From assembly GCA_017883605.1 (NCBI GenBank), contig JADGNH010000006.1, positions 1 to 28,959 on the forward strand: a stretch of DNA of 28,959 bases. Direction: 5' to 3'. Under the pieces are notes generated by a model that saw only the letters and a list, made by a program, of their open reading frames with translations, ran no database searches and was not told the origin of the DNA. Shown piece by piece: positions 1-7,307 of the stretch. How positions within the stretch are numbered: the first letter of the stretch is position 1; each line of letters opens with the position of its first letter. The DNA comes from Methanobacteriaceae archaeon (lineage in GTDB: Archaea; Methanobacteriota; Methanobacteria; Methanobacteriales; Methanobacteriaceae). A program made the position numbers and the translations under genes.

Positions 1-228
1 ATCTGGAACTGGTTCTTCATCTGGAACTGGTTCTTCATCTGGAACTGGTTCTTCATCTGGAACTGGTTCTTCATCTGGAACTGGTTCTTCATCTGAGACT
101 GGTTTCTCTTCATCTGAGACTGGTTCTTCATCTGGAACTGGTTTCTCTTCATCCGGAACTGGTTTCTCTTCATCTGAGACTGATTCTTCATCTGGAACTG
201 GTTTCTCTTCATCTGGAACTGGTTCTTT
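1..228 (-). repeat. 18/21-bp coding tandem repeats (PVPDEE tail of Rrp4)
   Basis: Twelve in-frame units run from the left edge to about 228. Each is 18 bp (tctggaactggttcttca type, encoding EEPVPD) or 21 bp (an extra Lys codon, KPVPDEE). The five units nearest the edge are identical 18-mers; the inner ones differ by K insertions and P-to-S changes (SVSDEE, PVSDEE). The identical block suggests recent expansion, and it may continue beyond the window. Confidence 0.95.
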
Positions 229-894
229 GCCGAGAAGTTCTAACAACATTTGCCTCACCCTATCGGTTAATCCAGAGGTGTGTGCCTGTTCCTGAATCAT
301 ATTTATAACCTTCTCAGCTACTCTTTCCATGGTTGGTTCGCCTTTGACCCATACCACTCCATTCTGTCCCACTACCACATCACATCGGGTTTCATCCTTG
401 ATCATGTTGATCATGGACCCCTTCTTCCCAATGAGCCGAGGTACCTTGGTGGGTGTTATTTTAATTAGAATTCCGCCTCTAAATTTGCCCAGTCCTCTGC
501 CTTTAAGGCCTAGTTTTACTTTTTTTACTTCATCTACTTCTACTACTCTTAAAAATAAAACATCTCCTACATCAAATGTTTTGTTTAAATCCCTTTTTTC
601 CTTTCCAAAAACGTCTGAGGCAGGTAAAATTCCTGAATATGGGGAGTTTATGTCCAGATTCCACATAGAAAATCTGATGTCGGTAATCTCTCCAATAACC
701 ACATCCCCTCTTTTTGGTATATATTTACTCTGTAAGGGTATTACACTTAATTTTTTATCCCTTATAGCCACCAGACCTACAAGGGAGGAGCATATTTTAT
801 TATCATCCCTAAAAGTTCCTCTTCCAGCATGATAATCATCATCTGCCAGAATATCTCCAGGAACTACTATTTCTTTATCCTCTACAAATATCAC
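1..894 (-). CDS. rrp4: Exosome RNA-binding subunit Rrp4 (3' end outside window)
   Basis: Rrp4 forms the RNA-binding cap of the archaeal exosome on the Rrp41/Rrp42 ring and guides RNA into the 3'-5' exonuclease channel. Translation gives 298 residues without a stop, so the gene continues past position 1. An N-terminal domain (about 1-55) is followed by an S1 domain (about 60-125) and a KH domain whose GxxG loop is IGKKGS at about 155-160. From about residue 223 the protein becomes a repeat tail of PVPDEE and KPVPDEE units. The start is GTG at 894, because the adjacent ATG at 896 is followed at once by TGA. A GGAGG at about 901-905 is well spaced for the GTG. It lies downstream of SBDS, as in other euryarchaeal exosome superoperons, where rrp41 and rrp42 usually follow. 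The acidic tail is unusual; Rrp4 is normally about 230-240 aa. Confidence 0.95.
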   Translation of the reverse strand, partial: MIFVEDKEIVVPGDILADDDYHAGRGTFRDDNKICSSLVGLVAIRDKKLSVIPLQSKYIPKRGDVVIGEITDIRFSMWNLDINSPYSGILPASDVFGKEKRDLNKTFDVGDVLFLRVVEVDEVKKVKLGLKGRGLGKFRGGILIKITPTKVPRLIGKKGSMINMIKDETRCDVVVGQNGVVWVKGEPTMERVAEKVINMIQEQAHTSGLTDRVRQMLLELLGKEPVPDEEKPVPDEESVSDEEKPVPDEEKPVPDEEPVSDEEKPVSDEEPVPDEEPVPDEEPVPDEEPVPDEEPVPD

Positions 895-981
895 ATTCTG
901 CCTCCTTTAAGTGCCAAAAAAATAAAAGAAGTTTATTTGATAATTTAATTATTTTTTTATTGACAATTAATTATTTTCAGG

Positions 982-1677
982 TTACTTTATCAACTTTGTC
1001 TCCACTTGTCCCCGGGTAAGCTCATTTAACCTCAGATAAAAGTTTTCCTGCATACCGCCGGGTATTTCCACCACTGCTATCCATGAACCATCCTGCTGCC
1101 ATTCTTCTTTTTTGATCTTCCCAAAATCGGGTATAGCTCCATAAACCTTCCCGGTAAAGTCGCCAGGTACCCTTAAAGCAACACTAACCTTTTCAAAGCG
1201 GATAGGTATTTTGGTACGGATGGCTTTAAGAACGGTTTGCACCTGTTCATCAACACTTTTAAAGGGATCAACATGAATTTTACATTCTTCCATAGCTATT
1301 TCTATCCTTCTTGCTGGATGGGGAAGTTTGGTTTGGGGATTTATGGCTTCTCTGCTTATGGTGGCAATGATATTTTTTCTCTTCTCTTCCTGCATCTCCT
1401 TACGCTGCTGAGCAGTAAGCTGGACATTTCCCTTTTTTATTATGATGGCAGAAACTTCCAGGGGATCGGTGGTTTCAAAAGCCTTAAGCATGGCTTCTTC
1501 CGATGCTTTATCCCCTTTCTTGGCGTCCTTGAAGACTTCTTCTATGGCAAGTACTTTATCCAATTCTATTTCTTTACCTCTTTTGAAATCAGATGCCAGA
1601 TCAGGATCTACCAGAATCTCAAAATGTTCCCCGTAGTATTCTAATCGAGCTATAACTGCATCCTCAAGGGTAACCAT
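982..1677 (-). CDS. Ribosome assembly factor SBDS (Sdo1 homologue)
   Basis: The archaeal SBDS orthologue is 231 aa, the usual three-domain length. The N-terminal FYSH-type domain (about 1-90) includes the stretch around EVFKDAKKGDKAS. The helical middle domain holds the conserved PHPARRIEIAMEE segment (about residue 120), and a ferredoxin-like C-terminal domain follows. In eukaryotes SBDS helps EFL1 release eIF6/Tif6 from the 60S subunit; archaeal SBDS is thought to act in large-subunit maturation. The ATG at 1677 lies 4 nt after the psmA stop, so the genes are probably co-transcribed, with the ribosome binding site inside the end of psmA. Rrp4 follows 87 bp downstream, the classical exosome-operon order. 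Confidence 0.96.
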   Translation of the reverse strand: MVTLEDAVIARLEYYGEHFEILVDPDLASDFKRGKEIELDKVLAIEEVFKDAKKGDKASEEAMLKAFETTDPLEVSAIIIKKGNVQLTAQQRKEMQEEKRKNIIATISREAINPQTKLPHPARRIEIAMEECKIHVDPFKSVDEQVQTVLKAIRTKIPIRFEKVSVALRVPGDFTGKVYGAIPDFGKIKKEEWQQDGSWIAVVEIPGGMQENFYLRLNELTRGQVETKLIK

Positions 1678-1681
1678 TTTC

Positions 1682-2443
<762 letters not shown>

Positions 2444-2564
2444 ACATATACCTCTCAATTATTTTTTTTAATATAGAAATGAAATTTAATTACTTGGATT
2501 AATCTGATTCAGTTGGATTAGATATTCTATAAAATTATGTATTTAGTCAAACTATTTAATGATG

Positions 2565-2939
2565 TTATTCTTTTAGTTTAATAAACTTTTTTGTTGAAGA
2601 TTTTATGGTTCCTGAAATTCCAAGGGTATGAGAAACCACCTTTCCACCCTTAAATCTGGTAATATTTGGGATTATGGCTCTGACAGCATCAATTTCCGCC
2701 CTATTACACCGAAGCATTCCTTTTAAAACATTTTTGTGGGGAACATCACAGTTCCAAATTTTTACAACCCACAAATCAAAATTACTGGTACCACAGGCAC
2801 CATAGAGACCTGCCGCCGCCTCCCAGATGAGGTATATTACATCTTCCCTGGTGAGTGGTTTCTGGGATATAACTTCAAAGGCCAGGTATCTTTTTTTGTT
2901 ACGGAGGTGAGGGGGTAGTATCTTGAGCTTCATAACCAT
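2565..2939 (-). CDS. rnp2: RNase P protein subunit Pop5 (Rnp2)
   Basis: Pop5 pairs with Rpp30 in archaeal RNase P, the ribonucleoprotein that trims 5' leaders from pre-tRNA; the Pop5-Rpp30 complex supports the catalytic domain of the RNA. The 124-aa protein shows the family pattern: KILPPHLRNKKRYLAFEV at the start, LIWEAAAGLYGACGTSNFDLWVV in the middle, and VLKGMLRCNRAEIDAVRAII before the end. Two in-frame ATGs (2939 and 2933) are possible; neither has a strong ribosome binding site, and I kept the outer one. Position between Rpp30 and PsmA matches the order known in Methanothermobacter. The 182-bp gap to Rpp30 is very AT-rich and may contain its own promoter. Confidence 0.93.
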   Translation of the reverse strand: MVMKLKILPPHLRNKKRYLAFEVISQKPLTREDVIYLIWEAAAGLYGACGTSNFDLWVVKIWNCDVPHKNVLKGMLRCNRAEIDAVRAIIPNITRFKGGKVVSHTLGISGTIKSSTKKFIKLKE

Positions 2940-3121
2940 CTGATCCAGTAATATTGTTGTAAAAGTATTTTATGTCCAGTAATTGTATTTTATATCAAAT
3001 AATTGTTGATTAAATTTATATTATAATTCTTTAAAAAATCTGTATTTGATTTATCTGATAATTTTGAATTACATCTAATGATTTTAGTTATCTAAATAAT
3101 TTGAATTATCCAAAAAAATAA

Positions 3122-3877
3122 CTATTCAACTAAAACAACCCCTTCCGCTATTATCCTGCCTTTTAATCTGTTTTTTTCAATTATCTGCCTGGGAGTTTCA
3201 TATAGAGCAGTATATGCTTCTTCCTTATTCATTCCAAAACATCTGGTCAGGGCCATAACATCGAAGGGAGATCGGAGATCATAGATAGAATGGGCACCGC
3301 TGGTGATGATCAGGGGAAATTTGAATTTTCTCTGAAGCTTCAAAATGTCCCGGAACTGGCTTAAAACTCTGTAACGATGAGAAAATCTGGTTTTAAAGAG
3401 ATATTTCAGATTAAACTCAACTGCTACCCTGTTCTCCGCGGCTTTTTTAGCAAGGACATGATTTACCCCGCTGTCCCTCCTGGCGCGGTAGGGATGGCAA
3501 AGTATATCTACCCGGGGATCCTCACAGGCGGCCCGATTAATCTTCAGATCACCGCCGTGCACCATTAAAACGTCTGCTTTTTTTCTGAATTTCTGTAACT
3601 TTCTTTTCAAGTCCTGAGAGTTTTTGGGATGGATTTCAACACCATTCAGGATCTGGATTTCGGGAGGTCCTACCCCTATCCCCGGTTCAGGAGGATGATT
3701 TTTGTAACCTTCCGGAGGATGATGGTTGTTAAATTCAGAAGAATGATGGTTGCGGTCTCTTCCAGGGGATTTATGGTTATTATGGTCCCCATTGACCAGG
3801 GCAACACCAGAATATCCCAATCTTTCTGCTTCTTTTACCAATTCTATGTTTCCATGGATATGGAAATCAAAAAACAT
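3122..3877 (-). CDS. rnp3: RNase P protein subunit Rpp30 (Rnp3) with His-rich insertion
   Basis: Rpp30 is the TIM-barrel-like (PHP-related) partner of Pop5 in RNase P. The N-terminus FFDFHIHG, the core FRKKADVLMVHGGDLKINRAACEDPRVDIL, and the later GVNHVLAKKAAENRVAVEF and LIITSGAHSIYDLRSPFDVM segments are all conserved. Length is 251 aa, slightly above the usual 230-240. The excess is a low-complexity segment at about residues 31-63, made of 8-aa repeats such as RNHHSSEF, NNHHPPEG and YKNHPPEP. It sits between an early beta strand (GVALVNG) and the conserved EIQILNGVEI. The ATG directly follows the TAG of the upstream RNA-binding gene (no spacer), so translation is probably coupled; a GGTGTGA lies just upstream. 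Confidence 0.93.
   Translation of the reverse strand: MFFDFHIHGNIELVKEAERLGYSGVALVNGDHNNHKSPGRDRNHHSSEFNNHHPPEGYKNHPPEPGIGVGPPEIQILNGVEIHPKNSQDLKRKLQKFRKKADVLMVHGGDLKINRAACEDPRVDILCHPYRARRDSGVNHVLAKKAAENRVAVEFNLKYLFKTRFSHRYRVLSQFRDILKLQRKFKFPLIITSGAHSIYDLRSPFDVMALTRCFGMNKEEAYTALYETPRQIIEKNRLKGRIIAEGVVLVE
3684..3779 (-). repeat. 24-bp coding repeats in Rpp30
   Basis: Three clear 24-bp units (3684-3707, 3708-3731, 3732-3755) share a ggaggatgat-like core. A degenerate fourth follows at about 3756-3779. All are in frame and encode 8-aa His/Asn/Pro-rich units. Divergence increases toward the N-terminal side, as expected of an older tandem duplication. Confidence 0.85.
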
Positions 3878-4300
3878 CTAGTCACACCACAGTTTCCGGG
3901 CCAGTTTAAGGGCGACTTCTTTTTTGGCGGGGTATGCTGCCATCTTAACTTTAAGGTGTATGGAATCTCCGTGTTCCACTATTTTCAGATCACCCAAATA
4001 GGCCTTCTGTTTATCAAATCTAAGAAAAAGATTTCCTTTATCATCCATCTTATTTTCTAGCTGGTTTAAAATCTTTTTTTTGTCAGAAAGCTCTATTTGA
4101 TCCAGTTTTTTGATAAAATCTTTTATATCTCTTTTTTTATCGATTTTATCGTAAAGGATCAAAACCGGATTTTTATAGTAGCCTTCTGTGATTTCACAAT
4201 GAGGTGAGGATAAGGGGAAAAGTGTTTTAATGGCTTCTCTCACCTTTTCCTCGTTTTCTGTGCCATAAACAAATGTTCGGTAGGAGATGTTATGAATCAT
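3878..4300 (-). CDS. RNA-binding protein of the archaeal exosome operon (PF01877/COG1325-like)
   Basis: This 140-aa protein matches the conserved archaeal family of predicted RNA-binding proteins encoded between rpl15e and the RNase P/exosome genes. Visible family features are ISYRTFVYGTENEEKV at the N-terminus, the central GYYKNPVLIL, and the C-terminal GNLFLRFDKQKAYLGDLKIVEHGDSIHLKVKMAAYP. It has been proposed as an exosome-associated subunit from gene context, but its RNA target and reaction are unknown. ATG at 4300 lies 3 nt from the rpl15e stop, and its own stop abuts the Rpp30 start, so it is in the middle of a tight co-transcribed set. Small, basic, with no signal peptide or membrane segment; probably cytoplasmic. 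Confidence 0.85.
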   Translation of the reverse strand: MIHNISYRTFVYGTENEEKVREAIKTLFPLSSPHCEITEGYYKNPVLILYDKIDKKRDIKDFIKKLDQIELSDKKKILNQLENKMDDKGNLFLRFDKQKAYLGDLKIVEHGDSIHLKVKMAAYPAKKEVALKLARKLWCD

Positions 4301-4303
4301 CTT

Positions 4304-4849
4304 CTATCTGACCTTTTCAGCCCCTTTACCTTTATTTCGAAGGCCCCTTGACTTTTTGCCTTCGCTGGTAAGGCCTCTGAAGACCCTGCCCGTATGCTGC
4401 TTCTCACAGATCCAGTTGATATTGGGATCGTTTTTTATTGACGGGCTGTTGGGATCCACCAGAATTATTTCAAAGAATTTGAATTTACCGTCTTCCCAGA
4501 CCCAGTAAGAGTTTAAGACTTCCAGGTTAGGATATTTTTTGGCAACCCTTTCCTCAGCCATCCTTTTAATGGACTTCTTAGGGGTGATCTTTTTAACACC
4601 CTGCCTTTTAGGTTTTCTACCTGCTGTGAATCTGGTTTTTCTCCTTCCACCTCGGCGGACGCGGGTTCTTACCAGTACATAGCCTTTTTTAGCCTTGTAA
4701 CCCAGGGATCTTGCTCGGTCGAGTCGGGTTGGTCTCTCTATTCTTTCTATTACGCTTTCTTTCCTCCATACAGGAGCTCTCTTCTGCATCAGCTCCTTCA
4801 CGTAGGAGTTATCTGGATTTTTCCATGCATCTCGTATATATTTGTACAT
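4304..4849 (-). CDS. rpl15e: Large-subunit ribosomal protein L15e
   Basis: L15e (eL15) is an early-binding, highly basic protein of the archaeal and eukaryotic large ribosomal subunit. The chosen start is ATG at 4849 (MYKYIRDAWKNP), preceded by GAGGTG at the right distance. An upstream in-frame ATG at 4882 would add MWRKLNKRGVL, but the real homologues begin at MYKYI. The product is 181 aa. Conserved segments include RLDRARSLGYKAKKGYVLVRTRV, the basic stretch RRGGRRKTRFTAGRKPKRQGV, and the tail GLTSEGKKSRGLRNKGKGAEK. It is the first gene of the superoperon, with its own TATA box at about 4954-4963 and a roughly 80-nt leader carrying a GC-rich palindrome. Confidence 0.97.
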   Translation of the reverse strand: MYKYIRDAWKNPDNSYVKELMQKRAPVWRKESVIERIERPTRLDRARSLGYKAKKGYVLVRTRVRRGGRRKTRFTAGRKPKRQGVKKITPKKSIKRMAEERVAKKYPNLEVLNSYWVWEDGKFKFFEIILVDPNSPSIKNDPNINWICEKQHTGRVFRGLTSEGKKSRGLRNKGKGAEKVR

Positions 4850-4953
4850 TAAAACACCTCTTTTGTTCAGCTTGCGCCACATCCATGGGACCGGGTCCCA
4901 AAAAAAGTAGGTTAAAATCGCCTAATTTGGCGGTGATCAATATTGGTCAGGTC

Positions 4954-4963
4954 TATTTAAAAA
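4954..4963 (-). promoter_or_regulatory. TATA box for the rpl15e superoperon
   Basis: On the minus strand the sequence reads AACCTTTTTAAATAGACC, a typical archaeal BRE/TATA arrangement. It would place the start site near 4930, giving a leader of about 80 nt before the L15e ATG at 4849. Confidence 0.6.
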
Positions 4964-5055
4964 GGTTATGTTTATTTTGCAAAAATTGTGTTTATTCCCA
5001 AAGGTCCATTCATCTTTAGAATCTAAATTAATACTCAATCACCTTAGGCAATCTT

Positions 5056-5556
5056 TTAGCAAAGTTTATAAAAATAGCGGATATCTTCTAAGGTAAACTT
5101 CGCCTTAGTATATCTTTTATCCTTATTTAAAGCTTCCAGCTTAGAGAATAAACTTTCTGGAGAGGCGTTCGCCACCTTTTCTGTGGTATCCACTCCGGTT
5201 TCATAGATCATCCTGGCAAAAAGGGCGCCCACCCCATTAACTCTGACCAGATCAGATAATTTCACCAGTTCCAGTAAATCCTCTGAAGGCACGTCTGCTT
5301 CTTCTGATAATGGATCCCTCTCTTTTAGGGCTTTGGATCTTTCAAACAGATTTTTAGAGTTTTTAATACCAATACCGGTCAGATTTTCAACGTATTTCAA
5401 GTTAACTCCTGGAAAATCTTTTAAATAAACAGTTTTTGATAAGTAGCTCTTTATATCCCGTCGCAGTATCACCAGATATTCCTCGCTCAGACCGGTCTCT
5501 TTAGAGAATTCTTTCAACCTTTTTTTGGTTTTTACCTTTTCCAAGAGTTCTTTCAA
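5056..5556 (-). CDS. Helix-hairpin-helix DUF4332-like protein, main part (probably frameshifted)
   Basis: Family resemblance is to archaeal DUF4332 proteins, which carry tandem helix-hairpin-helix-like units. Visible motifs are FPGVNLKYVENLTGIGIKNSKNLF (first unit) and LVKLSDLVRVNGVGALFARMIYETGVDTTEKVANA (second unit, HhH-like GVGALFARM). The 166-aa frame opens with TTG at 5556, whose only upstream signal is a weak AAGAGAT. The preceding 51-codon frame (5553-5708) has a strong ribosome binding site, and its translation looks like the missing N-terminus. Joined by a one-base change near 5580 they would give one protein of about 215 aa. Molecular function is unknown; HhH folds usually bind nucleic acids. 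I cannot tell from one sequence whether the break is real, programmed or a sequencing error. Confidence 0.75.
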   Translation of the reverse strand: MKELLEKVKTKKRLKEFSKETGLSEEYLVILRRDIKSYLSKTVYLKDFPGVNLKYVENLTGIGIKNSKNLFERSKALKERDPLSEEADVPSEDLLELVKLSDLVRVNGVGALFARMIYETGVDTTEKVANASPESLFSKLEALNKDKRYTKAKFTLEDIRYFYKLC

Positions 5557-5708
5557 GTTTTTGATCTCTTTAGAGCGGATATTTCAAACCTCTGAGAAAC
5601 ATCCTCTTTTAATGTCTTTCTTCCAGGTAAAATGGGGGTCGATTCCAAAATCTCCTGGTATTCTCCCAGGCTAAACTCTTCTAAGGGAATGCTGTACTGA
5701 TCAACCAT
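5553..5708 (-). CDS. N-terminal part of the DUF4332-like gene in a second frame
   Basis: The 51-codon frame starts at ATG 5708 with GAGGAG 6 nt upstream. It encodes MVDQYSIPLEEF followed by a segment rich in Leu and Glu, ending LKEDVSQRFEI and then ALKRSKT before TGA. The stop overlaps the TTG of the following frame (TTGA). In the other frame the sequence continues IRSKEIKNLKELLEKVKTK, which joins smoothly after QRFEI, so this is most simply the N-terminus of the downstream protein. Alternatively it is a separate translationally coupled small protein. Confidence 0.6.
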   Translation of the reverse strand: MVDQYSIPLEEFSLGEYQEILESTPILPGRKTLKEDVSQRFEISALKRSKT

Positions 5709-5939
5709 GATATCTCCTCAAAAATAAATTTAAATACTGTTAATTAGCTTTTGATCTTAAATTCTTTAATTAACCTCTTTAATGGTTAAATCTTTAATAA
5801 ATAAAAAGAAAGAAAATGTTTTAGGGTTACTAATACCCATTTAAAAAATGGAAGTTAGCATTAGTACTCTCAAAGACCATAATTCAAAATAGCCTGGTAT
5901 TTTAAGATATGATTCAAAAATAACCTGCATTCAAGAGTT

Positions 5940-6260
5940 TTAATCAGTTATTTTATATAAAATCTTGATGGCTTTGGTAAAGGCGGGTTTCCCAGCAGTT
6001 AAAAGGACCACTCTTAAAACATCTACTATTTCATCCTTGGAAATTCCCAGCTCCTGCATACCGCTTATCATCTGTTTTTTAACGGCCCGGTCGTCAGAGG
6101 AAGCAGCAGTTATAGCTATGGCTATCAGTTTCAGGGATTTATAGTCCAAAACTTTTCCATTGTATGCTGCATCATTTAATTCTACACTGGCTTTATATAG
6201 GTCCGGATAGTCCTCTTTAAGATGTATCATTCCCTTACTAAAAAATACCTCATCTTTCAT
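5940..6260 (-). CDS. Carboxymuconolactone decarboxylase / AhpD-like family protein lacking cysteines
   Basis: A small all-helical protein of the CMD/AhpD superfamily, 106 aa from ATG 6260. The start is chosen because GGGGTGA lies 5 nt upstream; the GTG at 6269 would add MKR. The core LDYKSLKLIAIAITAASSDDRAVKKQMISGMQELGISKDEIVDVLRVVLLTAGKPAF has the family spacing, with G-M-x-x-G followed by E-I-x-x-V. In AhpD-type members the segment after the first helix carries C-x-x-C and His for peroxidase activity. Here that region reads SSDDRAVKKQ and the protein has no cysteine, so thiol peroxidase chemistry is unlikely. Function unknown. It stands alone between AT-rich spacers; 5709-5939 shows no further gene. 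Confidence 0.8.
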   Translation of the reverse strand: MKDEVFFSKGMIHLKEDYPDLYKASVELNDAAYNGKVLDYKSLKLIAIAITAASSDDRAVKKQMISGMQELGISKDEIVDVLRVVLLTAGKPAFTKAIKILYKITD

Positions 6261-6549
6261 CCTTTTCACCCCATGGCTATTTCCATATTCGATACAAATT
6301 CCAATTAAATTTCCTTGAATTCAATTTATATCTATATTCCATCTTTTATATCAATTTAACTGAAAAATTTATTATTATATCTAGAATATCTATGAAAAGG
6401 ATGAAACGGAATTATTTGGTGGTTATCCACAAATGACAGCTGATTTAATGCTCAGATTATCAATTTATCAAAATGAAAGGTTTATTTGAAGATAAGAAGC
6501 TTATTTGAAACAAAGGAAATAGATGATGAAAACTGACTTTGGGTTTAAA

Positions 6550-7011
6550 TTAAGATACTGGCCCCACATCAGGCCTTCCTTCTCTCATGCCTCTTCCTGC
6601 TTCTTTTTCCAGTGTCCCCGGCTTAAACAGCATCTTAACCACATTTTGGGCGTGTTCCCTGGCCCTGTTTTCAGCGAGCTCTTTGAGGTCTTTCTCATCC
6701 AGTACCTCATCTTCATGGACAAAAACCTCTATTATATGGGTGTTGGTCATGAGCTGAGCATATATAAGTCCCGTGGAGGCTTCGTGGGCACAGGTCTTGT
6801 CGATCTTCTCCGGACCCGGCATTCCCAGGGCCATGACCAGATCACAGCCCTCCTCTTCTATCAACTTCTTTGATGCCACCGGCAAATCCTTTATACCAGG
6901 CACGGTGCGCCTTATAAATTTTATATTACCTACCTGCATTTTGATTTCATCTAATACATATTTGGCCATGTCAACTCTGGCAAAGGTCGTATCACAGATT
7001 CCTATTTTCAT
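6550..7011 (-). CDS. ribC: Riboflavin synthase, archaeal RibC type
   Basis: Archaeal RibC converts two molecules of 6,7-dimethyl-8-ribityllumazine to riboflavin, needed for FMN, FAD and the methanogen deazaflavin F420. At 153 aa it has the normal length of the lumazine-synthase-related archaeal family, which is unrelated to bacterial RibE. Recognisable are the start MKIGICDTTFARVDMAKYVLDEI, the segment RRTVPGIKDLPVASKKLIEE, ALGMPGPEKIDKTCAHEASTGLI (active-site region), and IIEVFVHEDEV. Start is ATG at 7011 with a GGGG 6-9 nt upstream. It appears monocistronic here. Cytosolic, pentameric in characterised relatives. Confidence 0.95.
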   Translation of the reverse strand: MKIGICDTTFARVDMAKYVLDEIKMQVGNIKFIRRTVPGIKDLPVASKKLIEEEGCDLVMALGMPGPEKIDKTCAHEASTGLIYAQLMTNTHIIEVFVHEDEVLDEKDLKELAENRAREHAQNVVKMLFKPGTLEKEAGRGMREGRPDVGPVS

Positions 7012-7234
7012 TTTAAGCCCCGATAATAAGTTGAATTAATGAAGTTAGCTATTTTAATGAATTAATTACTAATGAAATTAATTATTAATTAATGCTGAAA
7101 TCAATTATTGCTGAAATTATTATTTAATGGAATTGAATTGTTTATAATTTGATATATATGTTTTAAATTTAATTTATTAAACATTTTGGAAATTTTTTAA
7201 TCAGTTCCCCGAAACAAGATTAATGAAAAAATTC

Positions 7235-7242
7235 TTATAAAA
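7235..7242 (+). promoter_or_regulatory. TATA box for the DUF2807 lipoprotein gene
   Basis: The motif ttcttataaaag lies 66-73 nt upstream of the ATG at 7308. It would set the start site near 7262-7265, and the AGGGGG ribosome binding site at 7295-7300 fits a leader of about 45 nt. Confidence 0.5.
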
Positions 7243-7307
7243 GTTTTTTTAAACTATTCAACAAGAGAATATAAGTTTTAATTGATTAAGAATCAGGGGG
7301 TAAGGTA

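Noticed and set aside
1..228. CRISPR array
   Set aside because: Units are 18/21 bp, contiguous without unique spacers, in frame, and encode a protein tail.
329..832. Plus-strand 167-aa frame opposite Rrp4
   Set aside because: Antisense shadow of the rrp4 coding region; no ribosome binding site, and the reverse frame has clear S1 and KH domains.
4850..4882. Extended L15e start at 4882
   Set aside because: Homologues begin at MYKYI and GAGGTG precedes that ATG; the extra 11 residues are leader sequence.
6386..6490. Plus-strand frame reading ELFGGYPQMTADLMLRLSIY
   Set aside because: About 34 codons, bounded by a stop, without a start codon or ribosome binding site before the internal ATG; could be a gene remnant but not supportable.
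6523..6560. C/D-box sRNA suggested by ATGATGAAAACTGA
   Set aside because: Only 3 nt separate the C-like and D-like boxes, leaving no room for a guide, and no second box pair or terminal stem is visible.
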